From NCBI GenBank assembly GCA_001770205.1, contig MEQL01000010.1:1-55611 (forward strand): DNA of 55,611 nucleotides, written 5' to 3'. The notes beneath the pieces are model-generated. The model saw nothing but the letters and a program-made list of their open reading frames with translations. It did no database searches and was not told the origin of the DNA. This DNA is from Bdellovibrionales bacterium RIFOXYD12_FULL_39_22 (GTDB lineage: Bacteria; Bdellovibrionota; Bacteriovoracia; Bacteriovoracales; Bacteriovoracaceae). Below are positions 18,910 through 27,550 of this stretch, piece after piece. Position 1 is the first letter of the stretch, and every line of letters begins with the position of its first letter. Position numbers and translations under genes: made by a program.

Positions 18910-21810
18910 AATCTTATCGCTCCCCAGCGTAAAACCAGTTTGCTCTGCTAATTTTTGCATTTTTACTACGAGGTTTTTTGAGATCGGTCCAATGTGATAA
19001 CTCTCTTTTAATTCTGATAAGGCCATAATCATCGTCTCTGCGAAACAGCCATAACATTCATGCTGCTTTAAGTAGATATTAAAAATTGCATCAATAGTAG
19101 AACGTCTTCCTTTGTACTCCGGACAAAGTGCAATCCCCCCTCTGATATACTTAATATCTGGCCGAGTATTTATAATATTTTGATCAACATTAAAAGGCAC
19201 TCCTACATCAACAACAATGGCGCCATCTTTGAGATGCTCTGAAAATATTATCGGCCGCACGCTATTAGTTCCTGTAATTACCAAATCAGCGCTTTTAATA
19301 TCGTTCATATCGCAACTAACTTTAAACACACTTTTAACTTCTTCTTGTTGTAAAAAATCTAAAAGAGTTTCTGGAAAATAATTTGGCAATGCCCTAAGCT
19401 TTTCTCTTAACACCATGGCCACCGGAGAGTGGCCCGCAGAGTTAGCAATATCCATTAATATAGTTTCTAGGGCCTTTTGCATCTTGGGATTATCCGCAAT
19501 CGAGGAATGGTAGATTAATGTAATACTCCTACAATGATCAGCGATCAAAGAGGCACAGGTCGAGACAATATTTCCGGCCGCTCCGACACAGACGACTTCT
19601 GCTTGTTTAATATTTCGACCTACCTCATTAAATTTCCGCAGTGCGGCCGCAATAGTTAAAAAAGTGGTATAACTATTTCCTGAAGTTAGATTCATACCTC
19701 GTGCGTCCAAAAACTGCCCATTATTAGTTAAAATTGAACAAAAACCTCCTAATCCAACAGTAGATGCCCCTAACTCATAGGCAACATCAATGGCCGACTG
19801 AACAATTTTGACAAACTCCAAATGCTTACGAGATAAGAAAGATTGCTCTACTTCCTCCTTTAATGATTCTACCAAAATTTCCGAAACAGTAGGAAGGGCC
19901 AATAAAATGGCCTCCACCTCTTTTCCATTTTTATCATGAATATATCCTCGAAAATAATTTTTGAACTCCAAAAGAGGGGCAATTTTTTTTAATTTCTTTT
20001 TAAATGTTTCATCAGTAACTTTCGACAACGATTTAACAATCACCTTTGCCTGAAAGATATCAATCATGTGACATAAAAACACCGCCAGATTTTTTTCACC
20101 TTTAGGGCCATTGCTCAATGGACGTTCTAGAGGGGTAGCTGGTAAGATTTCATATCCAGGATAAACGTGAGAGAAAAAATATTTCATATCCTTTCGATCT
20201 AGCGCTTTCACTAAAGAGCCAATGGCCTTTATGATTAAACCACATTCTTCTTTGGTAATAAAAAGAGAAGGGGCAATGCGCAAAGTTTTCTCGGCCGACA
20301 GGGTGGGGGCAATTCTTAAATGTTCGTTGTACAAAAGGGCACTGGCGAAAAAATATCCCAACATTCCACAATCATTAAAAATTTTAAACTCATAATTTTG
20401 TTCTCCAAGTTCTTCGCGAAACTCCACTCCCAACATTAAGCATTTTCCGCGTACTTCTTTCACTATATGCGGATAATTTTTGGCAATATCTTCTAATCCC
20501 CTTTTTAAATAATCTGCTGTAACATTAAGGCCATCTATATCCATCGCAATCTTCTTTAAAAGCTGCAATGATTTAAGTCCAATTACCGACGAAAACTCAT
20601 CCTCTGCAAAAGTTGAAGTATGTAGGTAGCCAAATTCTGCAATATATTTTTCTTTAAGCATGGATGTAGCAGCGATCTTGGCCACTCCTCCTCCTAGCCC
20701 TTTTGAAAAACAATAAATATCTGCCGCCACTTGCAAGTGACTCCCGGAGGCCATCTTGCCAGTACGAAATAATCCGGCCTGAATTTCATCAAAAATAAGC
20801 AGCGTTCCACTCTGCCCACAATAATTTTTAATGGCCCTCACAAAATCTTGTTGTAAACAACGAATCCCCCCCTCTCCTTGCACTGGTTCTAAAATGAAGG
20901 CCGCAACAGCAGAGTATTGCATAGAAGTAAGAGTTATTCCCGATTTGCTTATCTGGGGAATAAAAATAATTTTTTGAAACTTCTTCCAGGCCTCTTGCAG
21001 ATGATTTAAATCGTTGCGCAAGATAAATTCTGTTTTTAATCCCAGCTGCTCTGAATAAAAATATTTTTTAAATTCAGGATTATAGCTGACGGCCAAGGAG
21101 CCAAAAGATTTACCATGGAAAGCACCTTCTAATGCCAAAAAATAGGGAAGTGCATTTAATGACTGTTCATTAAACCTAGTTAAAAAATTACAAAAATCAG
21201 TAAAGGACTTGCATTCTTGCAAAAGTGCTGGCCATGTTCCATCTAATTTGGCGGCCACTTCTTTTAATAATGAACTTAGAAGTTCGGCCCCACAACCAAA
21301 CTCGCGCTCATAAATTCTCAACTGATTAATAGCATTTAAGAATTGAATGTTTATTCGCTGATTACGGTTACGATAATAGATCAAGGCCTGCTTTAATGCG
21401 GCCTCAACTGCTTCTGTTCCAGAATTTGAAAAAGTTGTAACCCATGGGCCGGCCTTCGTCTCCAAAGAGAGCATTTCAGAAAGCTCCATCCCTAATTGCG
21501 TTGCCGCACTTCTTAGAGAGGCCTGAACATTGTTAGGAGGTAAATTCCAAATATTATCTTCAACACATTTTAAAATTTCACTGTTTTTATGCCCTAATAT
21601 ATTGGCGCCATATCCTCCAATAGCATCTAGCACTTTAACTTTTTGGCCAGAACTTTCATCTTCATATGTCAACCAATTACCCTGGCCATCAACATATTTT
21701 AAATCTAAACGCAAAACACGCAATAGATCTGAATTAAGTGGACGCAGGTACTCTCCATATAGATCTTTTAATTTCTGCCCGGGGAAATCTTTACTTTTAG
21801 TTATCTTCAT
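18895..21810 (-). CDS. Class III aminotransferase fused to acyl-ACP reductase
   Basis: A 971-residue two-domain enzyme. Residues 1 to about 550 are a fold-type I, class III PLP aminotransferase: NSGTEA near 129, HGKS near 232, FDEIQ with the PLP-ring Asp near 341, and the Schiff-base Lys in FSKGLGGG near 370. An insertion of about 70 residues precedes HGKS. Residues about 574-971 resemble the long-chain acyl-ACP reductase known from cyanobacteria: GLGGFCSILT (686-695), TSGNS, a Rossmann motif GAAGNI (743-748), and CFAETM near 922, matching the Cys-containing motif of that family. Together the domains could turn an acyl thioester into an aldehyde and then an amine; that product is inference. 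The ATG at 21808-21810 follows AAGGA. It closes the biosynthetic island. Confidence 0.85.
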   Translation of the reverse strand: MKITKSKDFPGQKLKDLYGEYLRPLNSDLLRVLRLDLKYVDGQGNWLTYEDESSGQKVKVLDAIGGYGANILGHKNSEILKCVEDNIWNLPPNNVQASLRSAATQLGMELSEMLSLETKAGPWVTTFSNSGTEAVEAALKQALIYYRNRNQRINIQFLNAINQLRIYEREFGCGAELLSSLLKEVAAKLDGTWPALLQECKSFTDFCNFLTRFNEQSLNALPYFLALEGAFHGKSFGSLAVSYNPEFKKYFYSEQLGLKTEFILRNDLNHLQEAWKKFQKIIFIPQISKSGITLTSMQYSAVAAFILEPVQGEGGIRCLQQDFVRAIKNYCGQSGTLLIFDEIQAGLFRTGKMASGSHLQVAADIYCFSKGLGGGVAKIAATSMLKEKYIAEFGYLHTSTFAEDEFSSVIGLKSLQLLKKIAMDIDGLNVTADYLKRGLEDIAKNYPHIVKEVRGKCLMLGVEFREELGEQNYEFKIFNDCGMLGYFFASALLYNEHLRIAPTLSAEKTLRIAPSLFITKEECGLIIKAIGSLVKALDRKDMKYFFSHVYPGYEILPATPLERPLSNGPKGEKNLAVFLCHMIDIFQAKVIVKSLSKVTDETFKKKLKKIAPLLEFKNYFRGYIHDKNGKEVEAILLALPTVSEILVESLKEEVEQSFLSRKHLEFVKIVQSAIDVAYELGASTVGLGGFCSILTNNGQFLDARGMNLTSGNSYTTFLTIAAALRKFNEVGRNIKQAEVVCVGAAGNIVSTCASLIADHCRSITLIYHSSIADNPKMQKALETILMDIANSAGHSPVAMVLREKLRALPNYFPETLLDFLQQEEVKSVFKVSCDMNDIKSADLVITGTNSVRPIIFSEHLKDGAIVVDVGVPFNVDQNIINTRPDIKYIRGGIALCPEYKGRRSTIDAIFNIYLKQHECYGCFAETMIMALSELKESYHIGPISKNLVVKMQKLAEQTGFTLGSDKILDSF

Positions 21811-21882
21811 AGGTATCCTTATTTTTGTGCAACTACCATTATATCCTGGCAAATTTATAGTGCCAATTATTACGAGGCCAAA

Positions 21883-22728
21883 ATGGGGACAAATAAAAGT
21901 ATCATCGCATCGATCTGTGGAATTGATGGTAGTGGAAAATCCTCCCTTATCACAGAAGTAAACAAGATCATCTCACCCCAACATTCCTCAATGATTATTC
22001 GCTGTCCTCAATATTTTTTAGACCCCAATCTCCCCTTCTATTTTTTGTCATCTAAACTAGAAAAAATCGGAAAGCTTGCCGATGCCCATAAATCACCAAT
22101 CATAAAAACTAATGCCACCTTTTTGGCCTTTTCTTTACAGGGACATATTATTGAGTTTGTAAAAAGAACCTATGGCCCGCAAATTATACTTTGTGAGAGA
22201 AATAGTATAATCGATGCAATTACCTACGCTACTTTTTATCTTCCGCTGCTAGCAAATCCGGCCCAAGAGCTTACTTCGGCCCAGCGCGATCTAGATGCAA
22301 AATTAAAAAAGGAATTAGCACATTTTGATTTTTCGGACATTCATAATTGGTGTACTCACCTATTTGGAAAAAATGTGGATTTATTTAATCTGCATCAAAA
22401 AATTATTCAGACCTTCAAAGGAGATGCTAAAACTGTCTTTAATAATCTCTCTATCATCTTTTCAAATCAACTTCCCGACTTGGTGGCAGTTTTACTCTGT
22501 TCTCCAGAAGCATTAAAGATACGACATCTCAGCGAACAACGTATGGAAAAAGAGATTCATGAAGATCTTCCAATTCTTCTGTCACTTCAATCTACGCTTC
22601 AACAAGTTTGCCAAAAGTTATCAACTACCCATCAATTGATCGTTGAAGAATTTGTTACTTCGTCCACCAACCTAGAAGATTCGGCCCAGAAACTAGCGCT
22701 TAAGTTCATAAATAAACTCCGCCAATAA
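21883..22728 (+). CDS. P-loop kinase related to thymidylate kinase
   Basis: A 281-residue cytoplasmic protein with a Walker A motif GIDGSGKSS at residues 13-21, and the DRY-like counterpart in the region LCERNSIIDAITYATF (about residue 105), arranged as in thymidylate-kinase-like enzymes. It is about 70 residues longer than typical Tmk, with an extended lid and C-terminal part. It stands alone on the plus strand between the fusion enzyme and the ThiL-like gene. GAGG precedes the ATG by five bases. Its end overlaps the convergent ThiL-like gene by 36 bases. Whether it phosphorylates a nucleotide or an island metabolite cannot be told from sequence. Confidence 0.7.
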   Translation: MGTNKSIIASICGIDGSGKSSLITEVNKIISPQHSSMIIRCPQYFLDPNLPFYFLSSKLEKIGKLADAHKSPIIKTNATFLAFSLQGHIIEFVKRTYGPQIILCERNSIIDAITYATFYLPLLANPAQELTSAQRDLDAKLKKELAHFDFSDIHNWCTHLFGKNVDLFNLHQKIIQTFKGDAKTVFNNLSIIFSNQLPDLVAVLLCSPEALKIRHLSEQRMEKEIHEDLPILLSLQSTLQQVCQKLSTTHQLIVEEFVTSSTNLEDSAQKLALKFINKLRQ

Positions 22729-23700
22729 GGCGGGCCGATTATGTCTATTAACAAATAAGCGATCTGATATCTCCGATATATTAAATTCAAAACTTTTTCC
22801 ATCGATCATGACGGAAGATGGATTAGTTGTTACCCTTCCTAAGGTGTAAAGCGTTGGCACCAATTTTTTAGCAAGTGATAATTTTTCTGGAGAAATAGTC
22901 AAAAGCAGTTGGTAATCTCCATGCTCGGCAATCCAAAGCAAAAGTTTGGGAATATCTCTCTTTCGGCAAAATTCTAAGGCCAAAGGATCAACCAAATTAT
23001 CCTTCCACTCTAAAGCAAAATTAAGCTTACTAAGGCCGCCCAGAATATTTAGTGATTGCAATATTCCATCACTGGTATCAATAATTGAAGTGGCCAAAGC
23101 ATTCAATGCAATTCCCTGATCTAGCTGTGCTACCGGACGAAAATTACTCTCAATAAACCAATTCCCTCCTTGTAAAAAATCTAAGGCCATGGCCGCGGCC
23201 ACTCCTGTTTTTCCTACTAAACAAACCCAATCACCATTACAAGCACCACTTCGCATAATCGGTGGATAATCAGTAACGGTGGCCGCAGAAACAATTATTG
23301 AAGTAGACTTAGATAATCCACTGTCTCCTCCTAACAAAGACACACGACAAGATGCCAGGGCATCTGCAATTCCACGATTAACCTCCATCTTGTATTTCTC
23401 TGTTTCCGCTACTCCCCACAAAGTAGAAATTAAAATTCCCTCTGGCCGAACTCCACTGGCGGCAAAATCAGAAAGACATCCCATAACACTAATCCATCCC
23501 ATAGTATAAGGTTCACGATATAGACCAAATAAGATTTCATCGCTAACAGAATCAATGTTAGATATAAGAAATTTACCGGATGATAGTTTTAAAATTTCAC
23601 AGTCTGATTGATTAAAATGATTATATTGTAGTGGCGATCGCGGCTGGGCCCCTAAAATTCTACTAATTTCTTCGGCCTCCCTATTTAGCACTAGAGACAT
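22693..23700 (-). CDS. ThiL/PurM-superfamily ATP-dependent enzyme
   Basis: A 335-residue protein with the AIR-synthase (PurM) fold order seen in thiamine-monophosphate kinase ThiL. The N-terminal part has a conserved acidic stretch (SNIDSVSDE), MGWISVMGCLSDFAASGVRPEG near residue 70, and a Gly-Gly-Asp turn (LLGGDSG) near 120. The C-terminal half has IIDTSDGILQSL near 210, matching the DxSDGL motif. The N-terminal metal motifs are less canonical than in true ThiL, and no thiamine genes are nearby. A kinase or ATP-dependent ligase acting on an island intermediate is as likely. It is the last gene of the minus-strand operon and overlaps the upstream kinase by 10 bases. Confidence 0.7.
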   Translation of the reverse strand: MSLVLNREAEEISRILGAQPRSPLQYNHFNQSDCEILKLSSGKFLISNIDSVSDEILFGLYREPYTMGWISVMGCLSDFAASGVRPEGILISTLWGVAETEKYKMEVNRGIADALASCRVSLLGGDSGLSKSTSIIVSAATVTDYPPIMRSGACNGDWVCLVGKTGVAAAMALDFLQGGNWFIESNFRPVAQLDQGIALNALATSIIDTSDGILQSLNILGGLSKLNFALEWKDNLVDPLALEFCRKRDIPKLLLWIAEHGDYQLLLTISPEKLSLAKKLVPTLYTLGRVTTNPSSVMIDGKSFEFNISEISDRLFVNRHNRPALLAEFIYELKR

Positions 23701-24314
23701 AAAATTTTCTCCACTAATTGTAAAACCTCACTTTGTACCTGTTCAAGAGATTGATTAGCATCTACAACATGCCAATCTTTTTTAATTAACTTGTTCCAAA
23801 AAAATTGCATTTTCCGCTGTCCTTCTAAGAACTTTGCCTGTACATCAACTTCTTCTTGCGCTCCTCCTCGCTCATAACGACTAATTGTCGTTTTTCGTGC
23901 TAACGCTATATTTTCATCTAGCTTTAAATATATTACCTCATCAGGAGGATCAAACAAGGCCGCACCTTGCACTAATTTATCAAAGTCATTACCATAACAA
24001 GCTTCCGAAACAGCATACTTATACCAATATCCATCAGAAATTATTAATTGAGGACCTTTTTCCACACATGCCTGATATGCTCGACTAACACAGTGATATA
24101 AAAAAAAGGCCCGTGACTTAGACGAACACTGCGAAAGGTAGAGTTGAATACCATCTCGAGAATCAAACTTAAAATTAGAATTAACTTTCAAAATTATCGG
24201 CAATGCATCCCAAGGAGATGAGATCGCTACTGGCACTTTTAAATGTCCTTGTAAAAATTTACAATGAGTTGATTTACCAGTTCCATCCCCACCAGTTATC
24301 ACGATATGTTTCAC
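23691..24314 (-). CDS. Thymidylate-kinase-like P-loop kinase
   Basis: A 207-residue cytoplasmic kinase of thymidylate-kinase size. Walker A is GGDGTGKST at residues 8-16. A DGYWYKYAVSEA segment sits where Tmk has its DR[YF] motif, and a basic ARKTTISRYERGG lid region follows near 150. The DRY Arg being replaced and the operon context (HAD phosphatase upstream, ThiL-like enzyme downstream) make a dedicated metabolite kinase more likely than the cell's essential Tmk. Start and stop overlap the neighbours (ATGA upstream), consistent with co-translation. Confidence 0.7.
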   Translation of the reverse strand: MKHIVITGGDGTGKSTHCKFLQGHLKVPVAISSPWDALPIILKVNSNFKFDSRDGIQLYLSQCSSKSRAFFLYHCVSRAYQACVEKGPQLIISDGYWYKYAVSEACYGNDFDKLVQGAALFDPPDEVIYLKLDENIALARKTTISRYERGGAQEEVDVQAKFLEGQRKMQFFWNKLIKKDWHVVDANQSLEQVQSEVLQLVEKILCL

Positions 24315-25036
24315 ATCGACTCCTTATTCGCTTGCTCCAATAAAGATTGAAGTCTACTAAAATCTCCAAAATGCAAATATTCAGAAATAGGCCAGGATCT
24401 TTTTGACTTGGATAAAATAAAAGTAGCAATCTGTTCATTGGCCGCTGCCCCATCTTTTTTAAAATTATCACCAATCATTAAAACTTCACTCGCCTCTAGG
24501 TCTAATTTTTCGAGTAGTTCCTTGAAATAGTGCTGACTTGGCTTGGTATAATGCATATTACCACTATGCGAGATAAAGCTAAAAATCCCCGGTTTTATTT
24601 TACCCCACGAAAGACGCAATAAAACTAATTCCAGTGGCCAAACCGGGTTAGTTGCTAAAACTAAATTATAACGCCCCTCTGCCCACTTAATAAATTCCAA
24701 GGCCGGAGCAATGGGAGTAAAAAGTTTTTTCAGGGAAGAAAAAACCGAAGTAGTACACTCAAAATATAAACCAGCGGCATCCTCCGCTGACATATTTGTC
24801 TGTGCGCCTAAGGCCAAAATGGCCCGTTCAACATTAAAAGAATTATTACCCTCCGTTTGCTCTAATGCTTTTTTAGAGTTTTCCAAAATCTCCAAACCCT
24901 GCCAAAAAGTTATCTTCTTTCTTTTTAAAAAAATTATAGCTTTAATAATAAATAGTGGCCGCAAAAGAAAACTATGCGCCAGTAAAGTTCCATCCAAATC
25001 AATAAACAAAGTTTTTACTTTTTTTAAATTATTCAT
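24311..25036 (-). CDS. HAD-superfamily hydrolase (phosphatase-like)
   Basis: A 241-residue HAD enzyme, a family that mostly removes phosphate from small molecules. Motif I is FIDLDGTLL with the nucleophile Asp at about residue 13. The cap region follows, motif II is the Thr of VLATNPVW near 130, a Lys in the KPSQHYF segment near 165 serves as motif III, and motif IV is MIGDNFKKD near 187. All catalytic positions look intact. It overlaps the dikinase-like gene upstream by 8 bases and the kinase gene downstream by 4. The substrate is unknown. Confidence 0.8.
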   Translation of the reverse strand: MNNLKKVKTLFIDLDGTLLAHSFLLRPLFIIKAIIFLKRKKITFWQGLEILENSKKALEQTEGNNSFNVERAILALGAQTNMSAEDAAGLYFECTTSVFSSLKKLFTPIAPALEFIKWAEGRYNLVLATNPVWPLELVLLRLSWGKIKPGIFSFISHSGNMHYTKPSQHYFKELLEKLDLEASEVLMIGDNFKKDGAAANEQIATFILSKSKRSWPISEYLHFGDFSRLQSLLEQANKESM

Positions 25037-27548
25037 CGATCATCTCAACAGATCCAGTATATCCATTCATACGAACTTTTCTCCCGTTTTTAATTTTGGA
25101 AGTAACTCCTTGTAAGTCAGTAATGGCCACCAAATTATATTGTCTGGCCGAAACAAATCCATGTGAAAGGAGTCCTCCACTTGCACTGAGAATTCCCTTA
25201 ATCCGAGGATAAATAACTGTAAAAATCGGATTAGGAGAATCAATAACCATGATACAACCTTCCGGCATTGTTTCAAAATCGGCCACCGTCTTTACAATAT
25301 GCACAATCCCTTCTACTTCTCCGGCAATTACGGGAGTCCCTTTCCAAAAGGCCTTACCCAAATTTTGAGAAGTCAACTCTTGTGGCCTTGGGGAAAAAAG
25401 AGTAAAAGGGGCCTTGTCCACATCAATCCTGGCAAATTCTCTAGCGCGTTTTTCCAAAAAACAAGAAATATTATATTTATCTTCCAAAGATAAATAATGC
25501 TTAAACTCTTCCAAAGTAAAATGAAAAATGTGATTACGATCTTTGATATGCGCACTCTTTAACAGTTGATCGCCGGCCGCAAAAAGAAGTGCCCGGGAAG
25601 GAGATATTAATTTCCCCGAAAAAAAATGCTGCTCATCATCCAACTCCATAAATTTTTTAACTCTAAAAATCACCTCTCTAATTTGGCCTTGCAAGTGAGA
25701 AGGAAACAAAGTCAAAAAGTTCTTTAGCTCTTCCGCATAATTATTGTTATTGGCCAAGCTCTCTGCCCGATTACGGCCATGAAGAGACGCCAAAATAATC
25801 GGGGCCAATTGTGAAGGTTGCTCTTTCCAAGTAGGAACTGCCAAATCCCAAGAAGTAGTGTTGTGGCCATAAGCAGCTAAAAACTGCTCCCATTTATCAA
25901 ACACGGACTGATTCAAAACCTTGGCGGCCGATTGTGCCATAGTAGCATCAGAAGAGATCGCTAATTTTTCCAGAAAAGTATCAACACTTTTATCCTCTTT
26001 TAATAAACTAATTAGTTCCAAATATTCCGTGCCCAATCGCATGGTGATATTATCAGCATATGGAGAGAGGACGGCCATTAATCTATCCATACCTACCCCA
26101 TAAACACGGGCCATACTCGATAGCATTTTAAAATATGAATCCTTTATTAAATAAATTAATAAATCATTTTTTAACAAATGCTCGGAGATAGAATTCATTT
26201 TAGAGAAAAGGGCCACAATCTGTGAATAACTGGACTTTTTAACTCTTTCAATTTCTTGCTCTATTGCCCCAATTTTATCAGTTGTCTTGTCCACTAACTG
26301 CCGCCAACTATTTTCAATATCGAGGGCAACATCAGCTAATAGTAAATCTAATATTTTTAATTTCCTCCGCACCAAGGCCTTGGGACTCCAGACACAAAAA
26401 AGTGAAAAAAAAAGTTGTGCAACGAGTTTCCAAAAAAACAATTTACTAGGCACAATAAAATGGCCCCAGGCAATCTGAACTCCTCGAGGATAATTAAAAA
26501 AATTAGGATCAGAATAGATCACTCCATTAAATCTAATTGCTACATCTTCTGGCGATTTAACCACAATTCCCAAACGCTCTCGCAATGTATTTAAATTTAA
26601 ATACATTGCCTCTTTTAGAGATGACCATCCTAACAGCGTCATTTTATCTGGATAGCGCTCCAAAGTTACCTGGCGGGACCAGACTCTTTGGCCATCAAGC
26701 TTATACGCCAACGTAATCTCTTCGCTAACAATGGGCCGTACTTGAACTATGTAAAGCATCCCCTTTGCTATAAGCCACTCAATATCTACCGGAAAATTAA
26801 ATCTCTCTTCTAATTGATGTGCTGTCAAAAATAATCTGCCAAAAGAGACTCTTAATGAATCAGGTAGACTGATAAATTCTGGAGAATTTTCTAAAATAGT
26901 TATTCCTGATTTTTTGCCGCTGACTAACCTTTCCGCGTTGCCCTTAATATACTCCAGATAACACCTGGCCCTTGTCGGATTTAAGGGGAAACGAGAAAAA
27001 ACAACACCTGAAAACTCTGCTGTCATATATGGCTGAACAATCACTCCGGGAGTGAATTTAATTGGATCAACCCCGGCCTGCAAACAGGCAAAAAGATTTT
27101 CTTTTTTATAGGCAGATAAAATAACTTTCTTAAAGGCTGCTTCCATTTCGAAGGCGTTGTTTGCTACAATGGAATCAAAAATTCCCGCAAAAGAGCTTTC
27201 TGACGAATCTTCCAAACTCATACTTGAACGAAATATAAGTGGAAACTTTTTAAATAACTCATCCTCAAAAAAGCAATCCGGCAATTTGGCCTTATTCAGG
27301 TTATGACGGAAGATGGCCGACTCCTCCAACTCACCTGTTAGTGGCCAAGTTTGCTGAGGAGATCTCCATACTTTAACTAAACAATCGTATCCTTCTATAG
27401 AGCTTATCCACTTTGCTAGTGAGGATAAAGATATAGAATAGGTTTCAGGCCAACGAATCTTTTTGAAAGAGGCAAGTTTGGCAAGAAAGTTTCCCTTTCC
27501 TCCTTTGTCAGTATCAAATGTCTTGGTGCCTATTTTTTCCCAGCGCAA
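25029..27548 (-). CDS. PEP-synthase/rifampin-phosphotransferase-like enzyme (first copy)
   Basis: An 839-residue relative of PEP synthase and rifampin phosphotransferase, enzymes that split ATP and pass a phosphate through a mobile His domain. The N-terminal ATP-grasp part has RSSMSLEDSSESSFAG (107-122) and ends with VDIEWLIAKGMLYIVQVRPI near 265. A long middle domain follows. The C-terminal swivelling domain has GGLLSHG with the phospho-His at about 796. There is no C-terminal PEP/pyruvate barrel, so it resembles the phosphotransferase type with a foreign acceptor. It starts at TTG (27546-27548) with GGAG five bases upstream, right after the nucleotidyltransferase gene. The acceptor is unknown; resistance to rifampin is not implied. 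Confidence 0.8.
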   Translation of the reverse strand: MRWEKIGTKTFDTDKGGKGNFLAKLASFKKIRWPETYSISLSSLAKWISSIEGYDCLVKVWRSPQQTWPLTGELEESAIFRHNLNKAKLPDCFFEDELFKKFPLIFRSSMSLEDSSESSFAGIFDSIVANNAFEMEAAFKKVILSAYKKENLFACLQAGVDPIKFTPGVIVQPYMTAEFSGVVFSRFPLNPTRARCYLEYIKGNAERLVSGKKSGITILENSPEFISLPDSLRVSFGRLFLTAHQLEERFNFPVDIEWLIAKGMLYIVQVRPIVSEEITLAYKLDGQRVWSRQVTLERYPDKMTLLGWSSLKEAMYLNLNTLRERLGIVVKSPEDVAIRFNGVIYSDPNFFNYPRGVQIAWGHFIVPSKLFFWKLVAQLFFSLFCVWSPKALVRRKLKILDLLLADVALDIENSWRQLVDKTTDKIGAIEQEIERVKKSSYSQIVALFSKMNSISEHLLKNDLLIYLIKDSYFKMLSSMARVYGVGMDRLMAVLSPYADNITMRLGTEYLELISLLKEDKSVDTFLEKLAISSDATMAQSAAKVLNQSVFDKWEQFLAAYGHNTTSWDLAVPTWKEQPSQLAPIILASLHGRNRAESLANNNNYAEELKNFLTLFPSHLQGQIREVIFRVKKFMELDDEQHFFSGKLISPSRALLFAAGDQLLKSAHIKDRNHIFHFTLEEFKHYLSLEDKYNISCFLEKRAREFARIDVDKAPFTLFSPRPQELTSQNLGKAFWKGTPVIAGEVEGIVHIVKTVADFETMPEGCIMVIDSPNPIFTVIYPRIKGILSASGGLLSHGFVSARQYNLVAITDLQGVTSKIKNGRKVRMNGYTGSVEMIDE

Positions 27549-27550
27549 AT

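Noticed and set aside
22719..22733. CCGCC/GGCGG hairpin as a two-way terminator between the convergent kinase and ThiL-like genes
   Set aside because: Five-base stem, no T-run on either strand, and it lies within coding sequence of the minus gene.
22693..23700. Thiamine-monophosphate kinase as a firm call
   Set aside because: Fold motifs fit, but N-terminal metal motifs deviate and no thiamine gene is near, so only the superfamily is named.
25029..27548. Rifampin resistance gene
   Set aside because: Domain order resembles rifampin phosphotransferase, but the family is broad and the setting is biosynthetic; nothing points to rifampin binding.
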